The notes under the pieces are model-generated. The model saw only the letters and a list, made by a program, of their open reading frames with translations. It was not told the origin of the DNA and ran no database searches. 64,000 bases of DNA from ZLKRG08 sp964565165 (GTDB taxonomy: Bacteria > Actinomycetota > Actinomycetes > Nanopelagicales > Nanopelagicaceae): contig CAZMDJ010000001.1 of the NCBI GenBank assembly GCA_964565165.1, positions 26,833 through 90,832 on the forward strand. Direction: 5' to 3'. The position numbers and the translations under genes were made by a program. Shown one piece after another: positions 1 to 9,557 of this stretch; the first letter of the stretch is position 1, and each line of letters opens with the position of its first letter.

Positions 1-1448
1 CTGCGCCATTGCCATTTCCAGTTGATTCAGGCGATGAATCAGATATCTCTGAAGAGGTACGCCTTCGCTATCGCTATTTAGATCTTCGCCGCGAGAAACC
101 AGCCGCAAATTTACGTCTACGTTCTAAGGTGACGTCAGTTATTCGTCGAATCATGGAACAAGAAGATTTCCATGAAATCGAAACACCATATTTGACACGT
201 TCGACTCCTGAAGGCGCACGCGATTTCTTGGTTCCGGTTCGTCTACAACCAGGTTCTTGGTACGCACTTCCACAATCTCCACAGCTATTTAAGCAGCTCT
301 TAATGGTTGCCGGAATGGAGCGTTACTACCAGATTGCGCGCTGCTTCCGCGATGAAGATTTCCGTGCAGATCGACAGCCAGAATTTACACAGCTCGATAT
401 TGAAATGTCATTTATCGATCAAGAAGATATCTTGGCGCTTATCGAAAAACTTCTTGTACAGATTTGGAAAGAAGTTAAGCAATACGATATTTCTTTACCG
501 ATTCCACGTATGACTTATAAAGATGCGATGGATCGATATGGTTCAGATAAACCAGATCTACGCTTCGGTTACGAATTAACTGAGATGACCGATTTCTTTA
601 AAGAGACAACTTTCCGTGTATTCCAAGCGCCTTATGTTGGTGCTGTTGTAATGCCAGGTGGCGCAGATTCACCACGTCGCGAACTTGATGGTTGGCAGGA
701 TTGGGCAAAGGCTCGTGGTGCAAAGGGCCTTGCATATATTTTGGTTCAAGAAGACGGAACTCTTGGTGGCCCAGTTGCAAAGAACCTTTCTGAATCTGAG
801 ATCGCAGGAGTTGCTGCTAAAACTGGTGCAAAACCAGGAGATGCAATCTTCTTTGCTGCCGGAAACCGTGCAGAGTCACAAGCGCTTCTTGGCGCAGTTC
901 GTTTAGAGATCGGTAAGCGCCGTAACTTGATCGATGAATCAAAGTGGGAATTTCTCTGGGTTGTCGATGCGCCAATGTTCGAACAAACAGATAACGGTGG
1001 TTGGACTGCAGTTCATCATCCATTTACTGGACCAAAGCCAGAGTTCGCAAAGACTTTTAAATCAGATCCAGGTAACGCACTTGCTTATGCATATGACATT
1101 GTTCTTAACGGCACCGAACTTGGTGGTGGATCAATTCGTATCCATGATCAACAGATTCAACGTGATGTATTTGAAGTTATTGGCCTTACTGACGAAGAGG
1201 CGCAGAGCAAGTTTGGATTCTTGCTCGATGCATTCCAATATGGACCACCACCACACGGTGGGCTAGCAATTGGTATTGATCGACTCTGTGCGCTCCTTGC
1301 AGGAGCAGATTCAATCCGTGAAGTGATTGCATTCCCTAAGACTGCATCCGGTGGAGATCCACTCACTGGCGCTCCAACTCCGATTACAGCTGCACAACGT
1401 AAAGAAGCTGCGATCGATGCTAAGCCGGAAAAATCAGAAGATAAGTAA
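1..1448 (+). CDS. aspS: Aspartyl-tRNA synthetase, 5' end cut off by window
   Basis: Class II synthetase that charges tRNA-Asp with aspartate in the cytoplasm. About 481 codons are visible in the frame beginning at base 3; the N-terminal anticodon-binding domain lies upstream of the window. Visible parts are the YRYLDLRR segment, motif 1 (ETPYLTRSTPEGARDF), motif 2 (FRDED from base 345, then RADRQPEFTQLD), the bacterial GAD-type insertion (about 500-1000) and motif 3 (GIDR at 1272). The C-terminus is rich in Lys/Glu. The stop overlaps the next start by one base (TAATG), so the lipoprotein gene is probably co-translated. Whether the enzyme discriminates tRNA-Asp from tRNA-Asn cannot be judged without the missing N-terminus. 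Confidence 0.97.
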   Translation, partial: APLPFPVDSGDESDISEEVRLRYRYLDLRREKPAANLRLRSKVTSVIRRIMEQEDFHEIETPYLTRSTPEGARDFLVPVRLQPGSWYALPQSPQLFKQLLMVAGMERYYQIARCFRDEDFRADRQPEFTQLDIEMSFIDQEDILALIEKLLVQIWKEVKQYDISLPIPRMTYKDAMDRYGSDKPDLRFGYELTEMTDFFKETTFRVFQAPYVGAVVMPGGADSPRRELDGWQDWAKARGAKGLAYILVQEDGTLGGPVAKNLSESEIAGVAAKTGAKPGDAIFFAAGNRAESQALLGAVRLEIGKRRNLIDESKWEFLWVVDAPMFEQTDNGGWTAVHHPFTGPKPEFAKTFKSDPGNALAYAYDIVLNGTELGGGSIRIHDQQIQRDVFEVIGLTDEEAQSKFGFLLDAFQYGPPPHGGLAIGIDRLCALLAGADSIREVIAFPKTASGGDPLTGAPTPITAAQRKEAAIDAKPEKSEDK

Positions 1449-2086
1449 TGTTCAAGCGCATCACAGCTGCAACTCTTGCACTTGTGATGCTTAGCGCCTG
1501 CACACCTTCAAAGCAGTATGCAGGTAGTAAAACAGATGGTGCCTTCTTCTCTGTTCCAAATGGTTGGACAAAAATCTCAACTGAGGCATTAACTAAAGAA
1601 GAGAGCAAATCAACTAACCAAAACGATTTAGATCGCCTAGCAATGGTTACTTATCAAGTTGGTTTCACCAAAGCTAAGAAGATGTCGGCTCGAAAAGTCT
1701 TCATGCTCGAACCAACAGATCAACCGGTCTTATTTGCACGGTTCCGCGATCTCTTTCCAGAAGAACGAAACTCAATTAGCTTAAATTCGCTACGCGATAT
1801 CATCTTGCCAATTACGCAGTATCAGGATGGCAGCAAAGTTAATGATCGTAACTTCCAACTTTTTGATGACCAAGAGATTGTAGAAAAAGGCGGCAAGGGA
1901 GTCAGCCTGCTTTATAGCTTTGATTACAACGGTGTGAACGAGACTGTTAATCAAGTAGCTCTCTATTCGAATGATCAAAACAAGATTTATCTCTTCATAA
2001 TTCGCTGTTCAACAACTTGTTACAATAAAAATATTGACGAAATCGACGAAATAGTTAAGTCTTTCACCGTTAGGGGAGCGCGATGA
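1448..2086 (+). CDS. Predicted lipoprotein of unknown function
   Basis: A 212-residue protein with a clear lipoprotein signal: Lys/Arg near the N-terminus, a hydrophobic stretch, and the lipobox LSAC with the acylated cysteine at residue 18. The mature part should sit on the outer face of the cytoplasmic membrane. I recognise no enzymatic domain. A CSTTC pair of cysteines near residue 190 could form a disulfide. It sits between aspS (1-base overlap) and an FtsH-like membrane protease (4-base ATGA overlap), which hints that it could be a partner or substrate-sensing subunit of that protease; this is only context. Confidence 0.8.
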   Translation: MFKRITAATLALVMLSACTPSKQYAGSKTDGAFFSVPNGWTKISTEALTKEESKSTNQNDLDRLAMVTYQVGFTKAKKMSARKVFMLEPTDQPVLFARFRDLFPEERNSISLNSLRDIILPITQYQDGSKVNDRNFQLFDDQEIVEKGGKGVSLLYSFDYNGVNETVNQVALYSNDQNKIYLFIIRCSTTCYNKNIDEIDEIVKSFTVRGAR

Positions 2087-4314
2087 CCGAGAAGGAATCC
2101 AGCAGAAAGAGAGATTCTGAGCGTCGTACCCGCGTTCATCTCTCGCTCTTTGATCGCAGCAAATTCCTAATCCTCTTTGCTTTAACTTACGGAATTCTGG
2201 TTTGGGCGCTACTTTCTGAAAATCCAATTTATAGCGTCAGTGATGCGGCGAAAGAAGTTGCAAATTCGCATATGTGGATCTTCTACTTAGCGGGAGCCGA
2301 AGCTCTTCGCCAAGTTCACTTTCTTATTTCTGAATTTATCTCTCCGTATCACCGACTATGGCAGTGGTATTTCAAGAGCGTTGATCGGGTTATCCATTTA
2401 GTATCCGATTGGAATCGTTACCGAATCTCGCGTGTAGTTAAAGCACTGATTTGGGTTTTGATACTTGCAGTTATTTTGGGTGCTATCTACAACTTACCTC
2501 CAGCGCAAGCGCTCTTTATGGCGCCACAAGCGCTCTGGTCAGCGCTACCGATGTTGGCACAATTGCTATTCGCAGTTGTATTCATACTTATTCAATTCGT
2601 TGCGATGTTCTGGTTCTTAAGTCGTGGCGGAATTGATACCTATTTCCCAGATGACATCAACACTCGTTTCAGCGATGTTTGGGGACAGGATCATGTCGTC
2701 GAACGTATTCGCGAAAATTTACTTTTCCTAGAAGATCCAGAATCAATCGAACGTCACGGCGGATATGTGCCTGGCGGACTTTTACTCTGGGGACCTCCAG
2801 GTACCGGTAAGACCTTGATGGCAGAAGCAATGGCTGGCGAAACCGGTAAACCTTTTATCTTCGTTGATCCAGGTGCATTTAATAATATGTTCTTTGGCGT
2901 TGGCGTAATGAAAGTTAAATCGCTCTTCCGCAAACTTCGTAAGTTAGCGCTTCGCTACGGTGGGGTAGTTGTCTTCTTCGATGAAGCAGATGCGCTAGGT
3001 AATCGTGGAATTGTTACTACCGGTCAACGAATGAATTCGGAACATTGCCACGGCGGTAACTATCTATCTGAATCAGCGGTAAATGTTTTAACTCGTGAGA
3101 AGTTTGTGATGGGTGGCGCTGCAAATTCAGGTGGCGGTGGCGGTATGGGAACGCTGCAAGCTCTACTAACCGAACTTTCAGGACTTAAGAAACCTCGTGG
3201 ATTCTTTAATCGAATTGTTCGTCGAACACTTGGCATGCGCCCAAAGAATCCACCTAAGTATCGAATCCTTGTCGTGATGGCAACAAATATGCCAGAAGCT
3301 TTAGATGAAGCGTTATTACGTCCAGGTCGCATTGATCGCATGTATCGCGTTGGATATCCAAGTAAGAATGGTCGCGTCCGTACCTATCAAGGTTACTTAG
3401 ATAAAGTTTCTCATCTTCTAGAACCATCTGAGATCGAGAAGTTAGCGATCATGACGCCATATTCAACTGGCGCAACTATTAAGGACATGATTAACGAAGC
3501 TTTAATTATTGCTATCCGCGATGGTCGGACTGCAATTACTTGGGCAGATGTGCTCCGCGCTAAGCAACAGAAAGAACTTGGACCATCTGAAGATGTTGAG
3601 TACATCGAACGCGAGCGACATGCCATTGCGGTTCACGAAGCATGTCATGCAGTTGTGGCACACCGTGTTCGTCAACATATGAATATCGATTTGGCAACCA
3701 TCGAAAAAGGTAGCGATTACTTAGGCATGGTTGCAAGCATTCCGCCGGATGATCAATTCACTAGATGGAAGAGCGAATATCAATCAGATATTTTGGTTTC
3801 GCTTGCTTCTCTTGCTGGCGAGAGAATGTTCTTTGAAGGCGATAACTCTTCTGGAGTTTCAGGAGACCTTGAATCTGCAACCACCATTGCTAGTTTGATG
3901 GAAGGACATTGGGGAATGGGCTCCACCATCTCTTCACATGCATCAAATCGTCGCTTTGAAGTTGGCGCCCCTGGTGGCGGCAAAGGCAAAGATCAAGATG
4001 ATCGCGAACTCCGCCGTGCACTGTCCGATCGCATTGAAGATAATTTAAATCAGCTACTAGAGAAAGCTGAACTTCTTCTTAAGCAAAACCGCACAGAAGT
4101 TTTGGCGCTAGCTCATGCTTTGGAAACATATAAAACGCTGCCAGGTGATGATGTTGCAGCGGTAATTAATTGCGAAAAGGGAACTATCGCAGATGGCCAG
4201 CCTTATTCAGATTCTTCATTTATGAAGGAGATTGAGGAGTATCACAAGGCTTGTGTATCTGCTCACCGAGAACATCGCACCCCTGAAATTCCGCTTCCGG
4301 TCTATAAGGGTTGA
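2083..4314 (+). CDS. FtsH-like membrane AAA+ zinc metalloprotease
   Basis: A 743-residue membrane-bound AAA+ protease of the FtsH/M41 type. Hydrophobic segments at about residues 28-45, 65-85, 120-140 and 150-180 anchor it. The AAA+ module has Walker A GPPGTGKT (237-244) and Walker B with D300-E301, then a Gly-rich insertion (about 318-355) and an arginine-finger region (LRPGRIDR). The M41 peptidase follows: zinc motif HEACH (518-522) and the downstream acidic ligand D595 in GVSGDLESAT. It is longer than canonical FtsH in its membrane part and has an unusual insert after Walker B, so it is likely a second, divergent FtsH paralogue. It should degrade membrane or unfolded proteins. It overlaps the lipoprotein gene by 4 bases. 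Confidence 0.85.
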   Translation: MTEKESSRKRDSERRTRVHLSLFDRSKFLILFALTYGILVWALLSENPIYSVSDAAKEVANSHMWIFYLAGAEALRQVHFLISEFISPYHRLWQWYFKSVDRVIHLVSDWNRYRISRVVKALIWVLILAVILGAIYNLPPAQALFMAPQALWSALPMLAQLLFAVVFILIQFVAMFWFLSRGGIDTYFPDDINTRFSDVWGQDHVVERIRENLLFLEDPESIERHGGYVPGGLLLWGPPGTGKTLMAEAMAGETGKPFIFVDPGAFNNMFFGVGVMKVKSLFRKLRKLALRYGGVVVFFDEADALGNRGIVTTGQRMNSEHCHGGNYLSESAVNVLTREKFVMGGAANSGGGGGMGTLQALLTELSGLKKPRGFFNRIVRRTLGMRPKNPPKYRILVVMATNMPEALDEALLRPGRIDRMYRVGYPSKNGRVRTYQGYLDKVSHLLEPSEIEKLAIMTPYSTGATIKDMINEALIIAIRDGRTAITWADVLRAKQQKELGPSEDVEYIERERHAIAVHEACHAVVAHRVRQHMNIDLATIEKGSDYLGMVASIPPDDQFTRWKSEYQSDILVSLASLAGERMFFEGDNSSGVSGDLESATTIASLMEGHWGMGSTISSHASNRRFEVGAPGGGKGKDQDDRELRRALSDRIEDNLNQLLEKAELLLKQNRTEVLALAHALETYKTLPGDDVAAVINCEKGTIADGQPYSDSSFMKEIEEYHKACVSAHREHRTPEIPLPVYKG

Positions 4315-4320
4315 TAGGCT
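4315..4320 (+). promoter_or_regulatory. -10 hexamer, leaderless start of DUF948 gene
   Basis: TAGGCT lies exactly 6 bases before the ATG at 4327 and right after the protease stop codon. No Shine-Dalgarno is present. This predicts an internal promoter giving a leaderless mRNA for the DUF948-alaS segment. Confidence 0.5.
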
Positions 4321-4326
4321 AAAGCC

Positions 4327-4680
4327 ATGGGTCCAGGTGGAATTGCAACAATCATCGCAGCATGCTCTTTGCTGATCATCGCTGCCGCGCTCGGCTATGC
4401 GGTTATCCGTTTAAGCCGCTTGATTGATGAGGCGAAGATTTCGCTAAAGGCATTTACTGATGAGACCGCGCCATTGATCAAAGAATCAACCCGAACCGTA
4501 GAACTTGTTAACGGTCCGCTTGAGAGCATCAATCGCATCACTAAGAATGTAGAGACAGTCTCTGAGAAAGTTGTTGGTGCAACCGATACTTTCATGAGCA
4601 AGGGCGGCCCAGCAGTTAAGGCGTTAGGTTTCCTTGCATCAGCAGCGACCGCTACCAAGAAGCGCGGAAAGAAAAAATAA
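4327..4680 (+). CDS. DUF948 family membrane-anchored protein
   Basis: A 117-residue protein with one N-terminal membrane helix (about residues 7-27, IATIIAACSLLIIAAALG) followed by a helical, amphipathic region of methyl-accepting-like heptads and a basic C-terminal tail (KKRGKKK). This matches the DUF948 family, small membrane proteins of unknown function that in Actinobacteria often sit just upstream of alaS. The stop codon is directly followed by the TTG start of alaS, so the two are probably translationally coupled. It appears to begin its own leaderless transcript. Confidence 0.8.
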   Translation: MGPGGIATIIAACSLLIIAAALGYAVIRLSRLIDEAKISLKAFTDETAPLIKESTRTVELVNGPLESINRITKNVETVSEKVVGATDTFMSKGGPAVKALGFLASAATATKKRGKKK

Positions 4681-7353
4681 TTGGAATCAGCAGATATACG
4701 CGCACGATGGTTGCGCTTCTTTGAGTCTGGAAATCGCGAGAACCTTCCACACGTAGTTGTTCCATCGGCTTCATTAATTGCTGATGATCCAAATCTTCTG
4801 CTTGTTAACGCAGGCATGGTTCCATTCAAACCTTACTTTCTCGGTGAAGTAACGCCACCTTATAAGCGAGCAACTTCTGTACAGAAGTGTGTACGTACGC
4901 TTGATATCGATGAAGTAGGCAAGACCACTCGTCATGCGTCTTTCTTCCAAATGTGTGGAAATTTCTCATTTGGTGATTACTTCAAAGAAGGTGCGATTGC
5001 ACTTGCTTGGGATCTTCTAACTCGACCAGTTACAGAAGGCGGATATGGATTCCCTGAAAGTCGTCTCTGGGTAACTGTTTACGAAGATGATGATGAAGCA
5101 GCTGATATCTGGCATAAGAAGATTGGTGTTCCGAAAGAGCGCATTCAACGTCGCGACATGAACGATAACTACTGGTCTATGGGCGTGCCTGGACCATGTG
5201 GACCTTGTTCTGAAATTTATTACGATCGGGGACCAGAGTATGGCCGCGATGGCGGACCGATTGCAGATGAAGAGCGTTATCTAGAGGTATGGAACTTAGT
5301 TTTCATGCAGTTCGAACGCGGTGCTGGTGCAGGTAAAACTGATTACCCAATTCTCGGCGAACTTCCAAGTAAGAATATTGATACCGGTCTTGGTCTTGAA
5401 CGTATGGCTGCGATTTTGCAGGGCGTTGAGAACATTTATGAAATCGACACCACCAAGATTATTTTGGATAAAGCTGTTGATTTAACTGGTGTTAAGTACG
5501 GTAGTTCAAATAAGAGCGATGTTTCGCTACGCGTTATTGCAGACCATGCACGTACCGCTGCGATGTTGATTTGCGACGGTGTTACTCCAGGTAATGAAGG
5601 TCGCGGATACGTGTTACGTCGAATGATGCGCCGCACAATTCGAAATATGCGCCTACTAGGTTCACAAGAGCCAATCATCAAAGAGTTAATTGATGCATCC
5701 ATTAAAGCGATGGGTCCACAGTATCCAGAGCTAGTAACAGATCAAGGTCGTATTCAGAAGGTCGCGATCGCTGAAGAAGAGTCATTCTTACAGACTCTCA
5801 AATCAGGTACGCAGATTTTTGATACCGCAGCAACAGAGATTAAGAGCGGCGGCGGAAAAGTTCTATCTGGTGATGCAGCTTTCAAATTGCACGATACATA
5901 TGGATTCCCAATTGATTTAACTCTTGAAATGGCGACTGAACAGGGTCTTGAAGTAGACGCTGATGGTTTCCGCCGTTTAATGAAGGAGCAGAAGGATCGC
6001 GCTAAAGCTGACTCAAAAGCCAAGAAAAGTGGTCATACAGATTTAACTGAGTATCGTCGTATTGCAGACGAGCAAGGCTTATCTGAATTTATCGGTTATG
6101 CATCAATCGAATCAGAAGCCAAGGTTCGTGGACTTCTTGTCGATGGTAAATCTTCAATGTCAGCATCTGAGGGCGACGAGATCGAGATTGTTTTAGATCG
6201 CACGCCTTTCTATGCAGAAGGTGGCGGACAGTTAGCTGATGGCGGTTTAATCACTTTAGCTAACGGAACCAAGATTCAAATTGATGATGTGCAAGCACCA
6301 GTTCCATCTCTAAGCGTTCACCGCGGTCGAGTTGTCGTTGGTTCTGTAGAAGTAGGAAACGAAGTACATGCTGCGATTGATTTAGAACGTCGTCGTGCTA
6401 TCTCTCGTGCTCACTCTGCAACCCATATGGTCCATAAGGCATTCCGTGAAATTCTTGGCGAAACTGCGACTCAAGCTGGATCAGAGAACTCTCCAGGTCG
6501 TTTCCGTTTTGATTTCCCATCAACTGGTGCGGTTCCAGCATCTGTATTAAATGATGTGGAATCACGTGTTAATGCGTTGCTTCTTGAAGATTGGGAAGTA
6601 ACTGCAGAAATCATGAGCCAAGATGAGGCGAAGAAGTTAGGCGCAATGGCGCTCTTCGGTGAAAAGTATGGCGATCGTGTACGTGTTGTAAGTGTCGGAG
6701 ATTGGGCACGCGAACTTTGCGGCGGTACACACGTAGCACGCACCGGTCAGTTGGGCGTTGTTAAATTACTTTCTGAATCATCTATCGGAGCAGGTGTACG
6801 TCGCGTCGAAGCTTTAGTTGGCGCAGATGCTTACAGATTCTTAGCTCGCGAACACATTCTGGTTAATCAATTAACTGATTTGATCAAAGGCGCTAAATCA
6901 GAGGAACTTCCAGAGCGCATCTCTGAATTAATCAATAAGTTGAAAGACACCGAAAAAGAGCTCGGACAAGTTCGTTCGCAGCAAGCGTTGGCACAAGTTT
7001 CCGGTTTACTTGAAAGCGCTAAGCAGATCGGTGAATTTAAATTCTTAGGCGCGCAAATTGGCGATGGAATTGCAGTTGACGATCTACGCACTATGGCTCT
7101 GGATATCAAGAATCGTTTAGGTGAATCAGTTGTGGCGTTAGCAAGTGTTACTGCTGGTAAACCTGTCGTTGTAGTGGCCACATCTGATGCGCCACGTGCA
7201 AAGGGCGTTAAAGCTGGTGCGCTTGTAAAGGTTGCTTCAGGTGTACTTGGCGGCGGTGGCGGCGGTAAAGATGATTTCGCACAAGGTGGCGGAACCAATC
7301 CAGCTGAGATTCCTAGCGCACTTGTAGCTATTGAAAAGGCGCTCTCTAACTGA
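4681..7353 (+). CDS. alaS: Alanyl-tRNA synthetase
   Basis: Full-length 890-residue AlaRS, starting at a TTG directly after the previous stop. The N-terminal class II aminoacylation domain carries motif 2 (about residues 65-85, ATSVQKCVRT..GKTTRHASFFQM). The editing domain has its zinc site: HSATH at 578-582 and CGGTH at 680-684. The C-terminal dimerisation/C-Ala domain ends in the Gly-rich GVLGGGGGGKDDFAQGGG typical of the family. It charges tRNA-Ala and clears mischarged Ser/Gly. Its stop overlaps the ruvX start (TGATG), the usual alaS-ruvX arrangement. Confidence 0.98.
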   Translation: MESADIRARWLRFFESGNRENLPHVVVPSASLIADDPNLLLVNAGMVPFKPYFLGEVTPPYKRATSVQKCVRTLDIDEVGKTTRHASFFQMCGNFSFGDYFKEGAIALAWDLLTRPVTEGGYGFPESRLWVTVYEDDDEAADIWHKKIGVPKERIQRRDMNDNYWSMGVPGPCGPCSEIYYDRGPEYGRDGGPIADEERYLEVWNLVFMQFERGAGAGKTDYPILGELPSKNIDTGLGLERMAAILQGVENIYEIDTTKIILDKAVDLTGVKYGSSNKSDVSLRVIADHARTAAMLICDGVTPGNEGRGYVLRRMMRRTIRNMRLLGSQEPIIKELIDASIKAMGPQYPELVTDQGRIQKVAIAEEESFLQTLKSGTQIFDTAATEIKSGGGKVLSGDAAFKLHDTYGFPIDLTLEMATEQGLEVDADGFRRLMKEQKDRAKADSKAKKSGHTDLTEYRRIADEQGLSEFIGYASIESEAKVRGLLVDGKSSMSASEGDEIEIVLDRTPFYAEGGGQLADGGLITLANGTKIQIDDVQAPVPSLSVHRGRVVVGSVEVGNEVHAAIDLERRRAISRAHSATHMVHKAFREILGETATQAGSENSPGRFRFDFPSTGAVPASVLNDVESRVNALLLEDWEVTAEIMSQDEAKKLGAMALFGEKYGDRVRVVSVGDWARELCGGTHVARTGQLGVVKLLSESSIGAGVRRVEALVGADAYRFLAREHILVNQLTDLIKGAKSEELPERISELINKLKDTEKELGQVRSQQALAQVSGLLESAKQIGEFKFLGAQIGDGIAVDDLRTMALDIKNRLGESVVALASVTAGKPVVVVATSDAPRAKGVKAGALVKVASGVLGGGGGGKDDFAQGGGTNPAEIPSALVAIEKALSN

Positions 7354-7772
7354 TGTCTTTCGGCCGCCGGCTGGGTATTGATTACGGTCAGGCACGCGTC
7401 GGTATCGCGATCTGCGATGTTGATGGGATGGTTGCTACGCCTTTAGTAACTCTAAAAAACGATAAGAGCCTATTTGCCAAGTTAAGTGAAGTTATCGACG
7501 AACATAACATCGTGGGCGTATATCTAGGAAAACCTAAGCACCTCAGTGGAGTAGAAGGTGCCACGGTTGAATTGGTTTCAGGATTTGCGCAGAGATTCAG
7601 TGAGAGTTTTGAAATTCCAATTACTTATGTTGATGAGCGTTTAACAAGTGGTGGCGCTGAGAAATTATTGAAAGCGGCGGGTAAGAATAGTAAAGAATCT
7701 CGCGGCTTAATTGATCAGTTGGCAGCGGTTGCCATTCTTGAATTAGGGATGCAAATTGAGAAACGTAATTAA
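7353..7772 (+). CDS. ruvX: Putative Holliday junction resolvase / pre-16S rRNA nuclease YqgF
   Basis: A 139-residue RNase H-fold nuclease of the YqgF family. The first acidic residue is D10 in GIDYGQARVG; VDERLTS near residue 92 and DQLAAVAIL near 125 supply the others. Family members have been linked to Holliday junction cleavage and to 16S rRNA 5' end maturation; the sequence cannot decide between them. It overlaps alaS by one base and is overlapped by mltG by 17 bases, so all three are likely translated from one mRNA. Confidence 0.93.
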   Translation: MSFGRRLGIDYGQARVGIAICDVDGMVATPLVTLKNDKSLFAKLSEVIDEHNIVGVYLGKPKHLSGVEGATVELVSGFAQRFSESFEIPITYVDERLTSGGAEKLLKAAGKNSKESRGLIDQLAAVAILELGMQIEKRN

Positions 7773-8760
7773 GAAGTGGTGGCCTGCGGCCGCCGGATTA
7801 GCATTCACTTTTGTACTTGCCTTCTCGCTACATTTAGTGCGCTCCAATTTATCGTCAGTAGAGAATTATCCAACTCGTTCAATCACCGCCAATGAGAGCA
7901 CTGTCTCTATTGAAGTTTCCGAGGGTGAACTTGGGTTGCAGATTGCAAAAGAACTTCACGCTAAAGGTGTCACCGCTTCGATCACCTCTTTTTATCAATT
8001 AGCAATTAACGAACCAAAGGCGATGCAGATTGCGCCGGGAACGCATCAATTAAGTTTGAAAATTTCAGCACGCCAAGCTTTGGAGCAACTCCTTGATGCT
8101 AAGCGAAATGTCGGCTTGATTTCGATTATCGAAGGCACTTGGCGCAGTGAAATCGCTGCCAAGATGAAGGCGGTTGGATTTAAGGATGTCGATAGCGCAT
8201 TTGCAAAGTTAAGCGTTCCATCTGGATTTAGCGCCTCCGAAGGCATTTACTTTCCCGCGCAATACTCATTTGCAAAAGGAACATCGGCTGTTAGCGCCCT
8301 GCAGGCGATGGTTGATCGATTCAGCAAAGAATCTGCAAGCATTGGAATTAAGAAGCAAGATGAATTGACGGTGGCATCCCTGATTCAGGCCGAAGGCGAC
8401 CCAAAAGATTTCAATAAGATTTCACGAGTTATCTACAACCGATTGAAGATTGGTATGCCGTTGCAGCTAGATACAACAGTGCAATACATATTAAAAAAGC
8501 GCGGTTCTGTATTTCTATCGACCAAATCAACTTTGGTTAATTCGCCTTACAACACTTACAAGCGATATGGGTTGCCGCCAGGACCGATCGGAAATCCAGG
8601 ATCGGAAGCGATGAAGGCTGCTTTGGCTCCTGCGAAAGGTGATTGGCTTTATTTCATCACAGTTAAGCCTGGAGATACTAGGTTTACCAAGTCGCATGAT
8701 GAGTTCTTGGTTTGGAAGAATGAGTACCAGAAGAATTTACAGGCGGGGGCATTTAAATGA
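7756..8760 (+). CDS. mltG: Endolytic murein transglycosylase MltG (YceG-like)
   Basis: A 334-residue membrane-anchored peptidoglycan lytic transglycosylase that cuts nascent glycan strands and helps set their length. An N-terminal membrane helix (about 10-27) is followed by a LysM-like region and the YceG fold. The likely catalytic glutamate is E213 in SLIQAEGDPKDF, followed by the family signatures VIYNRL, PLQLDTTVQY, SPYNTY and LPPGPIGNPG. The TTG start at 7756 overlaps ruvX by 17 bases. The stop overlaps aroE by 4 bases. Confidence 0.95.
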   Translation: MRNVIKKWWPAAAGLAFTFVLAFSLHLVRSNLSSVENYPTRSITANESTVSIEVSEGELGLQIAKELHAKGVTASITSFYQLAINEPKAMQIAPGTHQLSLKISARQALEQLLDAKRNVGLISIIEGTWRSEIAAKMKAVGFKDVDSAFAKLSVPSGFSASEGIYFPAQYSFAKGTSAVSALQAMVDRFSKESASIGIKKQDELTVASLIQAEGDPKDFNKISRVIYNRLKIGMPLQLDTTVQYILKKRGSVFLSTKSTLVNSPYNTYKRYGLPPGPIGNPGSEAMKAALAPAKGDWLYFITVKPGDTRFTKSHDEFLVWKNEYQKNLQAGAFK

Positions 8761-9557
8761 GGAAGCGCGCAGCGGTATTAGGTTCTCCCATCGCGCACTC
8801 ATTGTCTCCATCGTTACATAATGCTGCGTATTTGGCGTTAAATATTGAAGGTAAATACGACGCGGTCGAAGTTAAAGCGGGCGAACTGAAAAACTTTATG
8901 GAGCAAGTGAGACAAACCGATGCAAATTGGATTGGTTTTTCATTAACGATGCCACTTAAAGAAGAAATTCTAAAAGTGGCAGATAAAGTTGATCCGTTAG
9001 CTGCGCAGATTAATTCTGCTAATACTTTGATTCCAACTATAGATGGTTGGTATGCGACTTCAACAGATGTTGCAGGTTTTATTTGGGCCCTTGCCTCTCA
9101 CGGCGTAACTGATTTCAAGAAGGTGCAAATCATTGGCGCCGGAGGCACCGCAAGAGCAGCTGCAGCTGCAATCGATGCGCCTGGTCGAACAATTCAAGTA
9201 ATTAATCGAAACCCAGAACGTGAAGCTGATATGCGAAATGCCGTCACTATGGCTGAACTTAATTTCGCTGATTGGAATAACGTGATTCTCGATGGAGATT
9301 TAGTTATCAATACAACGCCTAAAGGTGCGGCAGATAACTTGCCAAGCGGCAACGGAGTTTTATTCGAATCTCTTTACAACCCTTGGCCAACTAATTTGGC
9401 GGCTAAGTGGGATGGGCAGGTAATTGATGGTTTGGATCTGCTGATCCACCAGGCGATTGATCAACTCCATTTAATGACTGGGTTTGTTATTGATCGACCA
9501 TTAATGGCGCAGCTACTTCGCGCCGCAGGGGAAGCTGAACTAAAAGACCGTCAATGA
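8757..9557 (+). CDS. aroE: Shikimate dehydrogenase
   Basis: A 266-residue enzyme that reduces 3-dehydroshikimate to shikimate. The substrate site shows SHSLSPSLHN-like AHSLSPSLHN (13-22), the catalytic lysine K68 in TMPLKEE, and D104 in TSTDVAGF. The nucleotide-binding loop is GAGGTARAA. It starts inside the mltG stop (ATGA) and its own stop overlaps the prepilin peptidase start. It opens a cluster with aroC, aroK, aroB and aroQ. Confidence 0.95.
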   Translation: MRKRAAVLGSPIAHSLSPSLHNAAYLALNIEGKYDAVEVKAGELKNFMEQVRQTDANWIGFSLTMPLKEEILKVADKVDPLAAQINSANTLIPTIDGWYATSTDVAGFIWALASHGVTDFKKVQIIGAGGTARAAAAAIDAPGRTIQVINRNPEREADMRNAVTMAELNFADWNNVILDGDLVINTTPKGAADNLPSGNGVLFESLYNPWPTNLAAKWDGQVIDGLDLLIHQAIDQLHLMTGFVIDRPLMAQLLRAAGEAELKDRQ

